Of a stretch of DNA of 64,000 nucleotides, positions 1 through 11,746 are shown in pieces (the first letter of the stretch is position 1; every line of letters begins with the position of its first letter). Both the position numbers and the translations under genes were made by a program. The notes beneath the pieces are model-generated. The model worked only from the letters and a program-made list of their open reading frames with translations, made no database searches and was not told the origin of the DNA. Source of the DNA: Saccharum officinarum. Lineage: Eukaryota; Streptophyta; Magnoliopsida; Poales; Poaceae. The stretch covers positions 2,670,988-2,734,987 of the forward strand of contig CM036167.1 in NCBI GenBank assembly GCA_020631735.1, read 5' to 3'.

Positions 1-2175
1 AACCAATCCCAACAAATTTGAAAGTATCTAAGTTCACACCTTGAGCCTGGCAGTACTCCATACAATGTTTATAAGCTTCAAGATTTACACCATCAGGAAC
101 TGTTTCCAAAACTTCAGCTGGAGTCGCAGGTTCCTGGGCAACTTCTTTCATCTTTCCAATATCAACAATTGCCTCCCTCTGAGAAGAAGAATCAGGGAAA
201 AATTTCTCTGCGAAGACAAACAACAAGAATTAAAAGAAGACAAACAAAACAAAAATACACGAAGTAAAAAAATCACCTGTAGAAACACCCTTTTCGAGCT
301 AGAAGGACACCCTCTCACCAGTAATCACATTGATAGTAGACTCAGAAAGACAAGAAACATGGTCATGTTCAGCCTCCTCGTCATGAACTTCATCATCAGA
401 TTCATCAAAATCAAGGGCAAGAGTTGTGGTACCCTTAATTTTTTGTGCCTTCGCACCAGGCACAATAACTTCAGAAGCACCCTTTTCACCTCTAATTGTA
501 GCATCTTGTTCTACCCGCAAAACATTCTCTAAAACTTCACAACCTAAATTAGCACCTTCAGACAAAATTACAGCTTCAATCTCATCACCAAAATTTCCTG
601 GCTCATCCCGGGGAGTTTCAACAGAAAATCTATGAGAGGATGGCCCAACAGTCTCCTGTGAAGCCAACACCTCAACTTCTTCTTGTGAACCACCAACAGT
701 GGCGGCCATAGTAACCGGAGAAGAAACCAGATTAACTGGATCAGAAACAATATCTTCGCCAACATTTTATTGTGACGAAGTCAAAATAGCTTCAGCAACA
801 CCACCATGGGAAATATTGGCCATCAAATTCTGAAAATAGTTATAAAGTGGAGTCAACACAGGAGGAGTCAACCCACTAGAATAAAAAACTAAACTAAACA
901 TTCTCACCTCATCATCATAAGACATTTTCTTCAAAGCTTCATCAACAAAACTTTCTGACAATTCAGAATCAGAAAAATCAGCAGTCTTCGCTTTCTTCTT
1001 TGAAACTTTTTTAGTAAGCGAAGGCCCATCCCTCTTTTCCTAGTAACATTATCGATACTAGGCTTCACACTTCTAGCATAAGCAGGAGCTGGCCTTTCAC
1101 CATATTATATCTGAGCAATATCAAAAACTCTATTCAATCTCTTATAATCTGAACCAAGGATTTTATCCATCATATCCTTTTCTTTTTTCAAAAATTTCTC
1201 AAGAATTTCAACGGCTTTAATTTCAACAGCAGAAACAAATTCTTTGTCTTCGGTATACTTCTTTGGACGAAAAACTTCATTATCTAGAAAGATATAAGTT
1301 TTTCCTCTAACCACCTTTTCATGAAATCGAATAAAGCTCCAATCTTTCTTCAAAGGCCAAATCCGAGCAGCAATATACTCTTCGCAAAGATCTCGAGCAC
1401 TTTGCATACTTGCAGCAAGCTTATAAAACTTCTCACAAGATTTAGAACTTCTTGAACTTTGAAATTCAGGTTTACAGTTAAAACTGTTCTTGTGCATCCT
1501 TGCAGCCAAAGGATATCTTCTAACAACCCTATTAGCTTGATTCTTCTCTTCGACCAAAGGAACTTTATGATAAAACCAAAAGCGATACCAATTTTCAACC
1601 CACTTATTTTTTGAAGCAGGAGCTATCTGTTTAGCACCACGAGCTGGCTTAAAACTGCAACATCCAAAATATTTGATGACATTTTTTCCATCAACCATTT
1701 TACTCTGAAATTGTGTATGCATCTCATGAATAGAACAAAAAGCTCCAATATCTAGATTTTCTCTCTGAGATTTCACTGCCCAAATAAAAAGAGCGATTTT
1801 TGCTATACCATTTAGAGTCAAATGATGCATCTCAATGTTATAACCTTTCAGAATTTCTTCAATAAAATCTTTACATGGCATACAAAGATCAGCCGCAAAA
1901 TAGTCACGAAACACAACACATTCATCAGGTTCTGGCCTAGGAATTGTCTCATTCTGCGGAGGTAATCTAACATCAGCTTTTTCAAGCATTCTATTTTTTA
2001 CCATCCACTGCAATTCAGACTCATCAAACAAAGATTTTCCAAAGTTCAGAGACTTCGTATCATCACCAACAAGCTCCGACTCCGATGCAGAAATATTAGA
2101 CAAATCTTCACCAGAAACAGAATGCTCAGATTCAGCTGACGAATTTTCAGAAGCATTCTTCTCCATGTCTGACAT
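1..2175 (-). pseudogene. Transposase_28 ('putative gypsy type transposon') protein, broken
   Basis: The reading begins at an ATG near 2175, giving an acidic, Ser/Glu-rich N-terminus. A conserved block follows with RPEPDECVVFRDYFAADLC, then LTLNGIAKIALFIWA and WYRFWF, which I recognise as the plant Transposase_28 (PF04195) type. This protein family occurs widely in grass LTR elements and its function is unknown. The frame is broken by a stop near 1105, a one-base loss near 1035-1045 and a further in-frame stop near 767. A plausible intron (318 down to 208; donor G|GTGAGA, acceptor CGCAG) joins the acidic tail to an open exon at 207-1 that continues off the window. The remnant belongs to the LTR element around it. 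It is not a host gene. Confidence 0.65.
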
Positions 2176-2566
2176 ATATATATATATATATATACAATAT
2201 ATAAACACAAATAAGCATATGAAAGTACAAAACATAAAAAAACAAAAAAAAAAAAAAAATTAACTTCAGAAAAATTACCTTCGCAACAAAAGAATAAAGT
2301 GACTTCGACGAAAATCGACTTCGCGGAAACTTAAAAATGTCAGCAACAACTCCCCGTCTTCGATCACGTACCCTGAAGAAGGGAACATAACGCAGTATAT
2401 ATAGGCGGCTTCGGAAAATAACCGTTAAAAACACTGTTCATAGCATAACGGTCATAAACGGCCAACTCCAAAGTTCGGGACGGTGTTTTTTGTGACTTCG
2501 CTTTATAAAATTTAAAATTCACGAATTTCAGACCTTTGGAGCAGACCTTCATTCGCGAGGAGCTAC

Positions 2567-3268
2567 TGTTGGGAAATTAACTTCGTCCAAAAAACTCAAG
2601 CCCAAACTTTGGAGTATGAAAGATATAAAAATATTCAAATGAAATACACTTGTAGGAAAAAATACATCGAAGAATGTATTTCGACTTCGTCGCCAAGAAT
2701 TCAACTTCGCCTATCGACTTCGTCACCAAGAATTCAACTTCGTCTATCGACTTCGTCGCTAAGAATTCAACTTCGCCTATCGACTTCGTCGCCAAGAATT
2801 CAACTTCGCCTATCGACTTCGTCGCTAAGAATTCAACTTCGCATATCGACTTCGTCGCCAAGAATTCAACTTCACCTATCGACTTCGTCGTCAGAAATTC
2901 AACTTCGCCTGTCGACTTCGTTGTCAGGAAATCAACTTCGCTGGGCAGAGAAGTAGACAAGAAGCATGAGATAATCTGAAGAAAACAAATTCATTGAAGG
3001 AAAAGAAGATTGAACGCGAAAAAGAAGACTGAATTAGGAAAAAATGACCACTTCGCCCTTACGTAAATGAAGGGTTGTAAATATTTAGGTCAGGGGTAAA
3101 AAAGTCATTTTATGTAAAATACGAAGACTAGGGCCCTATAAATACCTCCTCTGACATGTATGGTACGATCAGATAATAAATGCAACTTTGTACGTAATTT
3201 TGTCTTGGATGAAATTTTTCTGATGATTGTGTGAATTATGTCATCCGACCTGAACTTTTCACCCAACA
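2567..3268 (-). repeat. LTR (702 bp) with internal 33-bp minisatellite
   Basis: Terminal TGTTGGG/CCCAACA inverted ends define the LTR. Positions about 2680-2945 are a tandem array of a 33-bp unit (core TCGACTTCGTCGCCAAG, then AATTCAACTTCGCC), about eight imperfect copies. Because 33 is a multiple of three, several frames stay open and give spurious 11-residue repeat ORFs on both strands; these are not genes. A degenerate copy of the array lies at about 35620-35835 in the inverted LTR copy. A reverse-complement TATA-like AT stretch lies near 3140 (TATAAATA on the plus strand). Confidence 0.75.
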
Positions 3269-3273
3269 CTGTC

Positions 3274-4195
3274 ACTAAAATATACTCCTCTACTTGCATC
3301 TGTACAGCTTTGGGTCCTTAGTTTAAAACATGCAAGTCTTTGTTTCAGGCTGCAGCCATTGCCATTTCCTTAGACTGTGGATGAAGGATCGAGGGGGAGA
3401 AGGTTATTTATAGGAACAGAACATCAGAACTCAAAAGGTTGACAAAAGGCCATTTTAACTTTCACTTTCACATCTTATCTTACTATTATCAATTAGAGGC
3501 CCCAACGAAGACACCACATTAATTCTTACCGAAGGCTGGCATGGTGGAGTTTGGAATGTCACCGTGCCAGCTTCTAGTGCTTGACGACTTCAGCTGAGAC
3601 GAATATTGTACGATAATGCAGAGTTGACTCGATTTTCTTAAGTACCTGTACATTGAATTCAGTGCTAATATCTTCTTGTTGGATTAGGTGTCGAAGATTA
3701 TCTAAGGACATCCTCAACAACTTGCACAAATCGCTAGCTCACGTGGCCTGGTGGGGAAATAAACAAAGAACAAAAATTAAGAGCTGTGGTAGTATGTCAG
3801 GAAGCCAGAGAGGCGGAGTTCACTAGGAACCGTGAGAGCATAGCGATGAAGTACTCGCTAGCGGTGAGTTTTTTTTTTCTATCCTCTCTTCTCCACGTAG
3901 ACTTTCTAGCTAGCTCCTAGTCCCTTGTTCGGGACGCCCTAAGGTAACTGGTACTTCGCACCATTCTCATTGGACAGGCAGCCCAAAGTAGCTAAGCTGC
4001 CACTAAAATATACTTGCATCTGTACAGCTCGGGTCCTTAGTTTAAAACATGCAAGTCTTTGTTTTAGGCTGCACCCATTGCCATTGCCTTAGAGTGCGGA
4101 TGAAGGATTGAGGTGGAGAAGGTTATTTGTAGGGAAAAAACATCAGAACTCAAAAGGTTGACAAGAGGCCATATCACTTTAACTTTCGCTTTCAT
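3274..4195. repeat. Duplicated host segments A-X-A' around an LTR insertion site
   Basis: Segment A (about 3274-3475) is repeated directly as A' (about 4002-4195); both begin ACTAAAATATAC and share a long stretch with GTTTAAAACATGCAAG. Between them, segment X (about 3540-3707 plus 3939-4001) is an inverted copy of 35944-36205, the DNA upstream of the first P450. This indicates an older tandem duplication of P450-upstream sequence. No ORF is supported here. Confidence 0.7.
3708..3938. mobile_element. 231-bp insertion flanked by CTAAGG repeats
   Basis: Relative to the inverted paralogous copy near 36010, this segment is extra. It is flanked by CTAAGG at 3702-3707 and again at 3939-3944. The paralog has one CTAAGG. 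This fits a small element with a 6-bp target duplication. It equally fits a deletion between short direct repeats in the other copy. No terminal inverted repeat is obvious. Confidence 0.45.
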
Positions 4196-4438
4196 ATTAA
4201 TACTGGAAATAAAAAAATCGATCGAAAGCAGGTCGATAACAATAGAAAGCCATCGAAACAATATTTCAAAAATGATAAACATGCTGAACTGCAGAATGGC
4301 ACTAATCATATAACTCACCCATCTCCTACAAGTACTAACGATTAAATGATTGATCCTACCATCCAAGATACATAGCCCGCATACATGCAGCAATAATGAT
4401 ACAGTTACACTTGCATACATGGCAGATAGAACTATAGT

Positions 4439-4770
4439 TCACCACCTCAAGAGATGCCAAGACACACCAAAACAGTCCACAACCAAGTTCTAAGTTTCAA
4501 ATTAGCATATATAGAGTCATAGACATAGCAATAGCATCACAAATAGCTGAACTTCAGTACTTGGTGTGGATGATATGACCCACAGCAGAGGACAAATCCC
4601 ACCATCTCAAGTGATGTCAAGACACATCAAAAGTCCAGAACCATGTTTAGAGTTTTGACTTAGCATATATAGAGTTGTAGACATAGAAATCACATCACAG
4701 ATAGTTAAATCTTAGTACTTGGTGTGGATGATATGACCCACAAGTATCACTACTGAGGACAAATCCGCCC
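4439..4770. repeat. Two-copy tandem duplication (~165 bp)
   Basis: Two adjacent diverged copies, 4439 to about 4598 and about 4599-4770, share TAGCATATATAGAGT, CTTGGTGTGGATGATATG and GAGGACAAATCC at the same spacing. Nothing coding is seen. Confidence 0.65.
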
Positions 4771-4779
4771 CCTGGACAT

Positions 4780-5315
4780 AGGTTGGGCTGGGCCGACTAT
4801 TTAGAGCCAGGAGTCTGTAGGTGAGGGGGTCATCATTTACTTCATGTACAAGATAGTTAGAAACCTTAGCCTTCATGACATGGGATTTAGTTGTATTTCA
4901 ATCAAGAAAGCAATCTATAAAAAGATCATGGGCAGCACCGACCTTGTAATCCTACTCCTTGACTATATAAGGCGGGTGGTAGGCCCCTAATCAACATCCT
5001 TAGCACATATCATCAACTTATTGCATACGTCGCACGAGCAATACAATATACAAACAGAGGACATAGGTTAGTATCTGCTTGAACCTGTATAGCCATCGTG
5101 TCCTATGTGCTACTGTCTAGTTCTTGTTGTTGTAACACACCCCATAATTTATAGCCAATGACATAAACACTGACAGTTGGTGCACTAGGTCTACAAGAGC
5201 TAGATGGCACCCAAGATCCACATCCTCATCGACTTTGCTACCAGCCAAGCCATGCATGCGCTTTGGGACCTTGCACTTCATCTTTGACGCAGCACGACAC
5301 TCGTGAAAGTCCCCT
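4780..5315 (+). mobile_element. Gypsy-type LTR 3' part with PBS and short gag leader
   Basis: A TATA-like TATATAAGGCGGG lies near 4965 and an LTR-like end (CTGACA) at 5175. A primer-binding-site-like GTTGGTGCACTAGGTC follows directly, the same arrangement as the element at 16672. The left limit is uncertain. The element seems cut off near 5315, where another repeat begins. Confidence 0.45.
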
Positions 5316-5324
5316 TTGAGTTAT

Positions 5325-6720
5325 GGTAATTCATGACAACATTTTATGGACTAATGATTTCATATGAGACATGAAAGGTAAGTACTAGTTCACAAACAAG
5401 ACTTGAGTTGCATGAAGTCCATGGTGACGATGGCATGACCATGTGATGCAAAAGCTCAACAAGGGAAGAGATGGAAGCGAATATGAGGAGGAATGGAGTG
5501 GAAGACAAATAGAAGGTAATGATATATGCATAGTTTTGTCTTTCACCAGAAATGAGGTGATTAGAGAAGTGAGAATGGATAGATTGATGGGATAGGTAGT
5601 CACACTATAAAGAGGGGCAGTGCCACTTGGTGAAATAAACTGAAAAATGTTTGCAAAATACTAAATCATAGTTAAAGGTATTGGTCATCCTATGAGAGAC
5701 CTATTGGAGTTAGTGCTTTGAAAAGGTTTTAGGAAAGGAGCTCAGTGGAGTGGTTTTACACTCACCAGAGCTCTTCGGTGTGTAATGAAGTTGTGTACCA
5801 AAGCTTGAGTATAGTAATCCACTAGAGCAGTTGGCGAGCACACCTTATCTTCTGGTGTGCACCAAAGTGCACAAGTCGAAGCTTTGGAACAATGCATAGT
5901 CAAGCAGCAACAATTTCAATAGAGCTCACCTGAGTTCTCCAGTGTGGCATCAAAGAGTCGTTATAGAGAGGGTGTTTTTTGTTCACTTCAAGCACTAACA
6001 CTCACCGAAGTTCTTTAGTGGTGCACTAGAGACAATGCACCGACACTATAATGGCTAGTTTGAGCATAGTGGCAGGTTACCATTGAAGCAACTTTGGTGT
6101 GGTACTCAGGTGCCTACGTTTTCAGCCCAGTGAGTTGGCAATGGATAGTCTCTTGAGTGTTGCTATAAATAGATGGTGTGACCGACCAAGTTAAGACTCT
6201 TGGACCCCATTGCTTATATCCACACACACACACACATTAGAGCTCAAGATAATACCCCCATAACACACCACATACATTGCTTGCTAAAGATTGCATTCTT
6301 TGTGAGGTTGGAGTTATTCTAATGCATGTGCTTTGAGTGGCACTTGATATCGTGTTTGCAGCGTGCTTTGCTTGTCACTCTTGGTTGCCACCACCTAGAT
6401 GGCTTTGAATTTGCGGGACTCCATTGAAGCACTCAATTGAAGACTGTGAGGTGCTCTAGAGGAGAAATGTGAGGGGCTATTGGGTTGAACCCTACTAGAG
6501 GAGGTGAAGAACCACTCTAGTGGAAAAGCAACTTGGAGAGTGCCTCATGATTAAGCTATCTCAGAGACCAAGCCCTCAATTGGAGGAGACATTCTTGTGG
6601 GGTTAAACCTTTAGTAGAGGTGTGACGATCCTTAGACTGCCTCAACATGGATGTATGTGGCCAACAAGTCATCAGACCATGGGTATTGTGGATAATTTCT
6701 AGTAGATATGGATAAGCCAT
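5325..6720 (+). repeat. LTR-like region with motif island and TATA box (copia-type, partial)
   Basis: A series of variants of CACC-GAG-TTCT-CGGTG (about 5745-6030) precedes TATAAAT at 6164-6170, followed by transcribed-like sequence with a short CA repeat near 6222. The layout (motif-rich U3, TATA, R-U5) resembles SIRE/Maximus-like copia LTRs of grasses. Neither LTR boundary is certain, and no coding sequence is supported. Confidence 0.4.
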
Positions 6721-8300
6721 TGGGCAACATAGGAAATTAATCGTGTTCGAGCAATGGGCATGTCATCGTCTCACACCAAGACTCGGTGCCTAGAGTCTGC
6801 CATAGCACCACAACAACAATGTGGTTGCAGTAGCAGTGTAGCGGCAGCCCAACAAGAGCTATGGAGCACAATGATACTGGACAACCTTGTGATGGCATCG
6901 TTGCTCTTATCGTATCATGCCTTATGCACCGTCGTGTCCTCGGCGCACGCACACCAACCATCACCTTCTTCTGCTGGGTTCATGGGTGCTTTGCCATGCC
7001 GTGGATGAATCGCCAGCCACATGAGCTATGGTGTGATTGTCTGGCCCAATGTCCACAATGGTGGCACCATCGGCGAGGATGACTACGAGTTGCTTGAGAG
7101 AGATATAGGGTTTCAGGGATAGGAGTAAGACATAGCAGGATTTTTTTAGCTTCTAGTATAACTGTGCAAACACAAGCTTGATATGTGCCCTTGTGGATCA
7201 ATTTGTGATAGGTGATTGTCAACGAGAGTAGCACTTTAGGTTGAGTTGTTGAACTAACAGTGGCATGAGGTGTATTGTGCAACATGTCTCTTGGCTTGTG
7301 GTGCGTAGGTGTGGAATTCGAAGACGGTGGTCATCGGTGAAAGTGAAGGTCATGCGAGTCCATGCCGATGGACTAGGAGTGGTGAAGGACAGATGTTGGG
7401 GCTTGTATTGAGGGACCAGAGAAGCTGAGTGACCGACCATGGGTGGCTGACACCTAGGGTCATCGACAAATGCAAGAGTACATGGGAGTGACTGTGTTGA
7501 CCAAGTCAAGATGGTGGTCATGCAAATCAAGCGGAGGCTTTGAGAACTTGATGGTTGGGTGGTCGAGGACGACGGTGACATATGTCGAGCAGTTTGGTGG
7601 TTTGGGCCTCAAAAGCACCGGTGGACAGTTTTTGAGTTTGGGCCTCAAAAACCAGGTGAGGTTTCGGTAGGAATCGGAGGCGGCACATGGTGTCATCGCG
7701 AGGCTTGTGCCAAGGCGAAGTTAAGTCATGAAGGGCATGTGGCCGTCGGATCAGCAGACCTCTGAGTTGGACCTTAATACCTCTTGGGTTAGGTGGTTAG
7801 CTCTAATTATTTAGGGGCAGTTTGGGATTGTGTAATAGCCTTGATAAATAAGAGGGGGCTGCCCCCAAACAGACCTCACCTCTTGAGCATTTCATTTCCT
7901 TCTTTTTATGTTTTCCCCTCCCCTTAGCCTGCTGAGAGGTCCACAGATGAACTAGCTTGTGTCTATGTATTACGAGATTCTGAACTTGTGATTCTCATGG
8001 GAATGGAGGTCCTTACCTCCTTTTGTCCTCCAGGATTCAAGATTTGAGTTCATTTTTGTGATTCACGTTTTGTAGTTTTCTCTCCCTTCTTCCCCCTCTC
8101 TTGGTTGTGCTCGATCTACTTGTTCTGAGAGTTTGGGGTTGTTTTGGTTGGATCAAATTGTGCAAGGACATGTGTTGAACCTTCCTACCAGAGGAATTTG
8201 ATTGAATCCACACGAGCACAAAGATTTGGTAGATTTCCTTTTTGGGGAGAGAGAAACTGTGTTTCTTCGCGTGATCTAAAATTCCCATTGACTGCCTAAA
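6721..8300. other. No gene seen; diffuse repeat-like DNA
   Basis: Only short open frames without family features occur. A TATA-like GATAAATAAG is at about 7845 and a pyrimidine-rich leader follows. I could not assign the stretch to a family. Confidence 0.4.
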
Positions 8301-8419
8301 TCTTGGGCGATGATCTCTTAGGGACAGCTCACCTACTGCCTGGTGTTCATCTGGTTCAAATTTGGTGATAGTTGGTTTTGATTTGGTCGCAAATCGAGTG
8401 ATTTAAGTTCTTGGCGATT

Positions 8420-8720
8420 TTTGGGCGAACTGTTTCATGACCTGCATACAGTCCATGATTCATCCCTGGACAATCCGGCCATCAGGCTCAGTTTCTATGC
8501 AACTGAGTCTATACGGTGTCCATACCCATGGACAGCCCCCCTTGCGCCAGCCACGAACATAACCTTTCTTGCCGTCGAGTTTCTGATTTTTGAATTGAGG
8601 ACAGTCCGCCCCCACCCGTGGACAGTTCACTGTGTCTATTTCGACAACGTCCAGAACATGTTTCAGCTGTTCATTTTCTCTGTTTCGGCCTACGGACAGT
8701 CCGCGAGCAGACCCCGGACA
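8420..8720. repeat. Island of GGACAGTCCG-type motifs
   Basis: Variants of the palindromic GGACAGTCCG recur at about 8470, 8520, 8600, 8625, 8693 and 8718, in both orientations with unlike DNA between. This is most likely part of an LTR or untranslated leader of a retroelement, since comparable islands lie at 5.75-6.03 kb and 63.1-63.5 kb. Confidence 0.5.
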
Positions 8721-9197
8721 GTCCTTGGTCTAGATGTCTTCTCCATTCTTAGTGTTCCATCATGAGCTAGGGTTCGTTGTTTATCGATGGTCCCAATGTA
8801 CCTTTAGGTCATCAACTAAGGTACCCAGCCACCCGTTGGCTCATGGATTTACCGTTCTGGTGTGCATTTTGCTTCTTGGGATTTGAATTTGGGACAATGG
8901 CCTAAGTTTTTGAACGAAAAATTGACGACTTTCCTCTGATCATCGTTTCCGGTCCTTCAAACGCGTAAGTGGTTAATTAGATAATGCCTTCTAATACCCT
9001 ACCCATATCTAAGCCTCCCAAAATTCTATGGGTATGGATTTAGATAAGGGGATTGGATACCCATTGGCATCGTTATGGAGAGGAGACTCGAAACGACGGT
9101 GCGGCGAGCGGGCACGAATGAGGCCGAGCTGATCGCCATTATCGATTGGGACTCACAAGACGAAGAGTCGATGTCGAAGATGAATGCAGGCCACGCC

Positions 9198-9205
9198 ACG
9201 CGATC
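9198..9205. repeat. Left TSD of hAT element 1 (repeated at 9781-9788)
   Basis: ACGCGATC occurs directly before 9206 and directly after 9780, an exact 8-bp match. Confidence 0.88.
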
Positions 9206-9780
9206 TAGAGCTGGGACTTGGGCTGTGCCATTCGAGAGCGGGTCATGGCACGGTCTTTTGGCACGGCCCAAAGCATGGCACGACACGAAATATTTTAGGT
9301 CGTGCTGGCATGACACGAACACGAGGGCCGTGCCGTGCCTAGAATCTTGGCACTGCGGGCTACATGGCCCGGCCCGCATCTTGGGCCGTGCTTGGGCCAG
9401 CACGGCACAGAAATGACACGTAGACACTTCTATAACTATACAATACAATTTTCTAGCAACTATACTACTTCTTATTTAATTCTTGAATAGATTATGAAAA
9501 TTATTAAACTTTTATTAAAATAGTACATACAAGATATATATATATATATATAAATATATCACGAGGGGAAAAAGAAAACTAGCAAAGATATTTTAGGGCC
9601 GTGCTTGGGCCAGCACGATCCGAAGGCGTGGCAGCGTGCCACGGGCCGTGCTTGGGCCAAAGAAAAGATTCACCGTGCCATATTGGCACGACCCGACATG
9701 TCTCCCGTGCCCAGAGGGCACGATCCGAAGCGGCACGAAGCACGAGAGGGCCGTGTTGTGCTGACCAAGTCCCACCTCTA
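9206..9780. mobile_element. hAT-type non-autonomous transposon (575 bp)
   Basis: Terminal inverted repeats start TAGAGCTGGGACTTGG on the left and TAGAGGTGGGACTTGG on the right (reverse complement of the right end). Perfect 8-bp target duplications ACGCGATC lie at 9198-9205 and 9781-9788, diagnostic for hAT-class insertion. The subterminal regions are rich in GGGCCGTGC/GCACGGCCC motifs, where a hAT transposase could bind. There is no transposase ORF. Confidence 0.88.
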
Positions 9781-9996
9781 ACGCGATCGCCTACAATCGC
9801 CAAGAGGCTAGGAAAGAAACTGATCGGGGACTTCAGGAGAAACTGAGAACGGGCCTCGAGTCATTGGGCCAGCAAAATGAGGGAACATGTGCTAGCTTAG
9901 TGTTTGGGCTTGGAAATAATGTGTTGCAGTGTTTTTTTGGTGTGTGGTGTACTTGTGTGCGTGGGTGCTGCATGCGCACCAGCCGATGGGCCTGCC

Positions 9997-11675
9997 TATA
10001 GATGTCCAACAGGCCGTGCCGTGCCGGCCCGCGTCGTGCCGCCACGGGCCGCCGTGCCTGACGGGCCGTGCCTGTGGCGTGCTCGTGCCTGACCTTCGGC
10101 CCAAGGCACGGCACATGGGCCAATTTTCGTGCCGTGTCGGCCCGCTGAGCATGGTTGAAATTGTGGGTCGTGCCGGCGCACGGCCCATAGAAGCCATCAG
10201 CAGAGAGCGAGAGACAGAGAGATGGGAGCGGCGTCTTGGCGATGGGGCGTGGCACCGATGTACTCAAGGCTGACCGCGCTAGGTCGATGATGCAGCTGGT
10301 GGCGGCACACCTCGTCGGCGAGCAGTGCGGCCTGACCTCGCCAGCCGTCGCTCACCCGCGCGCTCATCCACGAGAGGCAGCACCCGCCGCCGTCGTGCTT
10401 GTCCTGGAGGTGGTGCCGCGCGCCCGCGCGGGGAGGCACGGAGGAGGCAGTCGCCTAGAGGGGCGGCGACGCAGGGAGGGGCTGCGGGCTTGGCGGCTTG
10501 CGAGCTGGCGGTGCAGGCGCTGGGAGGGGCTGCGGCGCGTGCTTGTGCACGATTGCGGAAGCCGAAAGGGCAGGGGTGAGAGAGTGAGAGCTTGAGAGGG
10601 TGTAGGCGCTATAGTGTTATGATGAATGCTGGCCCGATCTTTTGAGAGGTAACCAGTAAGTTCGATTTGTGGAGATCTCGACGTTGGCGATCCGGTTTCA
10701 AATCACACACGATTCGAACCCTGCAACCGTTACACCACAGCTCCGTTGGTTATCAACCAAGCACAACTTGATTGACCTCGCCAAGAAGGCTTTTCCTGCA
10801 AGCGAGTCGAAGCGCACAAGCAAGAAGGTAAAAACATGTAATCTGAAATTGCAAATATGAATGATGCGAATATCAATAGAGGGTTCAAGAACTCGGTTCC
10901 AAAGGACTAATCGACACAGTGGAGGAGATCAAGAACAGGGGCCCTGGATCACTGTAAAAGGATTTGTCACCACAGTTACAATAAACGATTCAGTTTCTCG
11001 ATGAAAAACTAAACTCTAAACAAAAACCCAATTGTTTAACAGCGGCGGCGGCTATATTTATAGTCTAAGACTCGACCTAGGGTTGGGAACGGCCAGGGGT
11101 TGGGCGCCCACAACTTGGGCTTAAGGCCCGACACGATACATGGCCAAGTTGGCCCAAATAGGTGACGCAACACCTTGAAGTGGTCACACAGAATGATCCA
11201 CGGACCTTCTGGAGCTAGGACCAGATCCAAAACGACGGCGTCGTCGTCCTCTTTCCAACGCATCCAAGAACGCCCCGTTTTGATGTCGTATGAGAGAGTT
11301 ATGACCAAAACAGTGACGACGTGTCTGCTGAATCCGAGGGTGACGTGGCAGCTGAGTTGGGGACGAATTGCAACTTAGGAAAGACCATAACGTCGGTGTG
11401 TCCAGCGTGGCGATGTCCTCATCATGTTAGGGTTGGTGGCCTCCTATGGAAGTGGCCCAAGTAGGACAGCAGGCCGGGCCGTATCGCGCCTATGGCTGGG
11501 AGCGGGCCGTGCCCGTGCCGTGCCACGGGCCTGAGTAGCGGCCCAGGCACGGCCTAATGTATCGGCCCGTGTCGGCCCGAGCCCGTAGGTCACCGGGCCG
11601 GGCCGTGCTTGGGCCGGGCCAAAACACCGTGCTTCGGGCCAGGCCGCCGTGCCGCGGGCTGCATGACCATGTATA
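9997..11675. mobile_element. hAT-type non-autonomous transposon carrying ~1.2 kb of unrelated DNA
   Basis: The left end TATAGATGTCCAACAGGCC pairs with the right end read in reverse, TATACATGGTCATGCAGCCC. Exact 8-bp duplications GGCCTGCC lie at 9989-9996 and 11676-11683. Both subterminal zones (10005-10195 and 11470-11665) are dense in GGGCCGTGC-type motifs. The interior (about 10200-11430) lacks them and includes a GC-rich stretch and LTR-like sequence, so it looks acquired or nested. No transposase is seen. Confidence 0.85.
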
Positions 11676-11746
11676 GGCCTGCCTAGCAGCGTACGAGATC
11701 TTCTAAGAAAAATTTTGGATGTCTTGCTTACCTCAGAAGATGAGAT

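Larger units (their letters stand above)
1..3268 (-). mobile_element. LTR retrotransposon, 5' half (Transposase_28-type), runs off left edge
   Basis: The element reads on the minus strand. Its 5' LTR lies at 2567-3268 and begins TGTTGGG and ends CCCAACA. Internal DNA continues leftward past the window edge and carries a broken ORF (319-2175 plus an exon at 1-207). The outer flank of the LTR is CTGTC (3269-3273). The same host junction without the element is present at 3997-4002 (CTGCC then ACTAAAATA), which serves as an empty site. I see no standard primer-binding site just inside the LTR. The matching other end of the insertion appears in the opposite orientation at 35280-35943. The assignment as an LTR element is based on termini, flank and empty site; no reverse transcriptase is visible here. 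Confidence 0.75.

Noticed and set aside
2577..2979. Repeat-protein genes on both strands
   Set aside because: They are frames through the 33-bp LTR minisatellite; both strands are open for the same trivial reason.
9579..10595. Cluster of small GC-rich genes
   Set aside because: The frames run through hAT subterminal GGGCCGTGC repeats, which keep frames open by composition.
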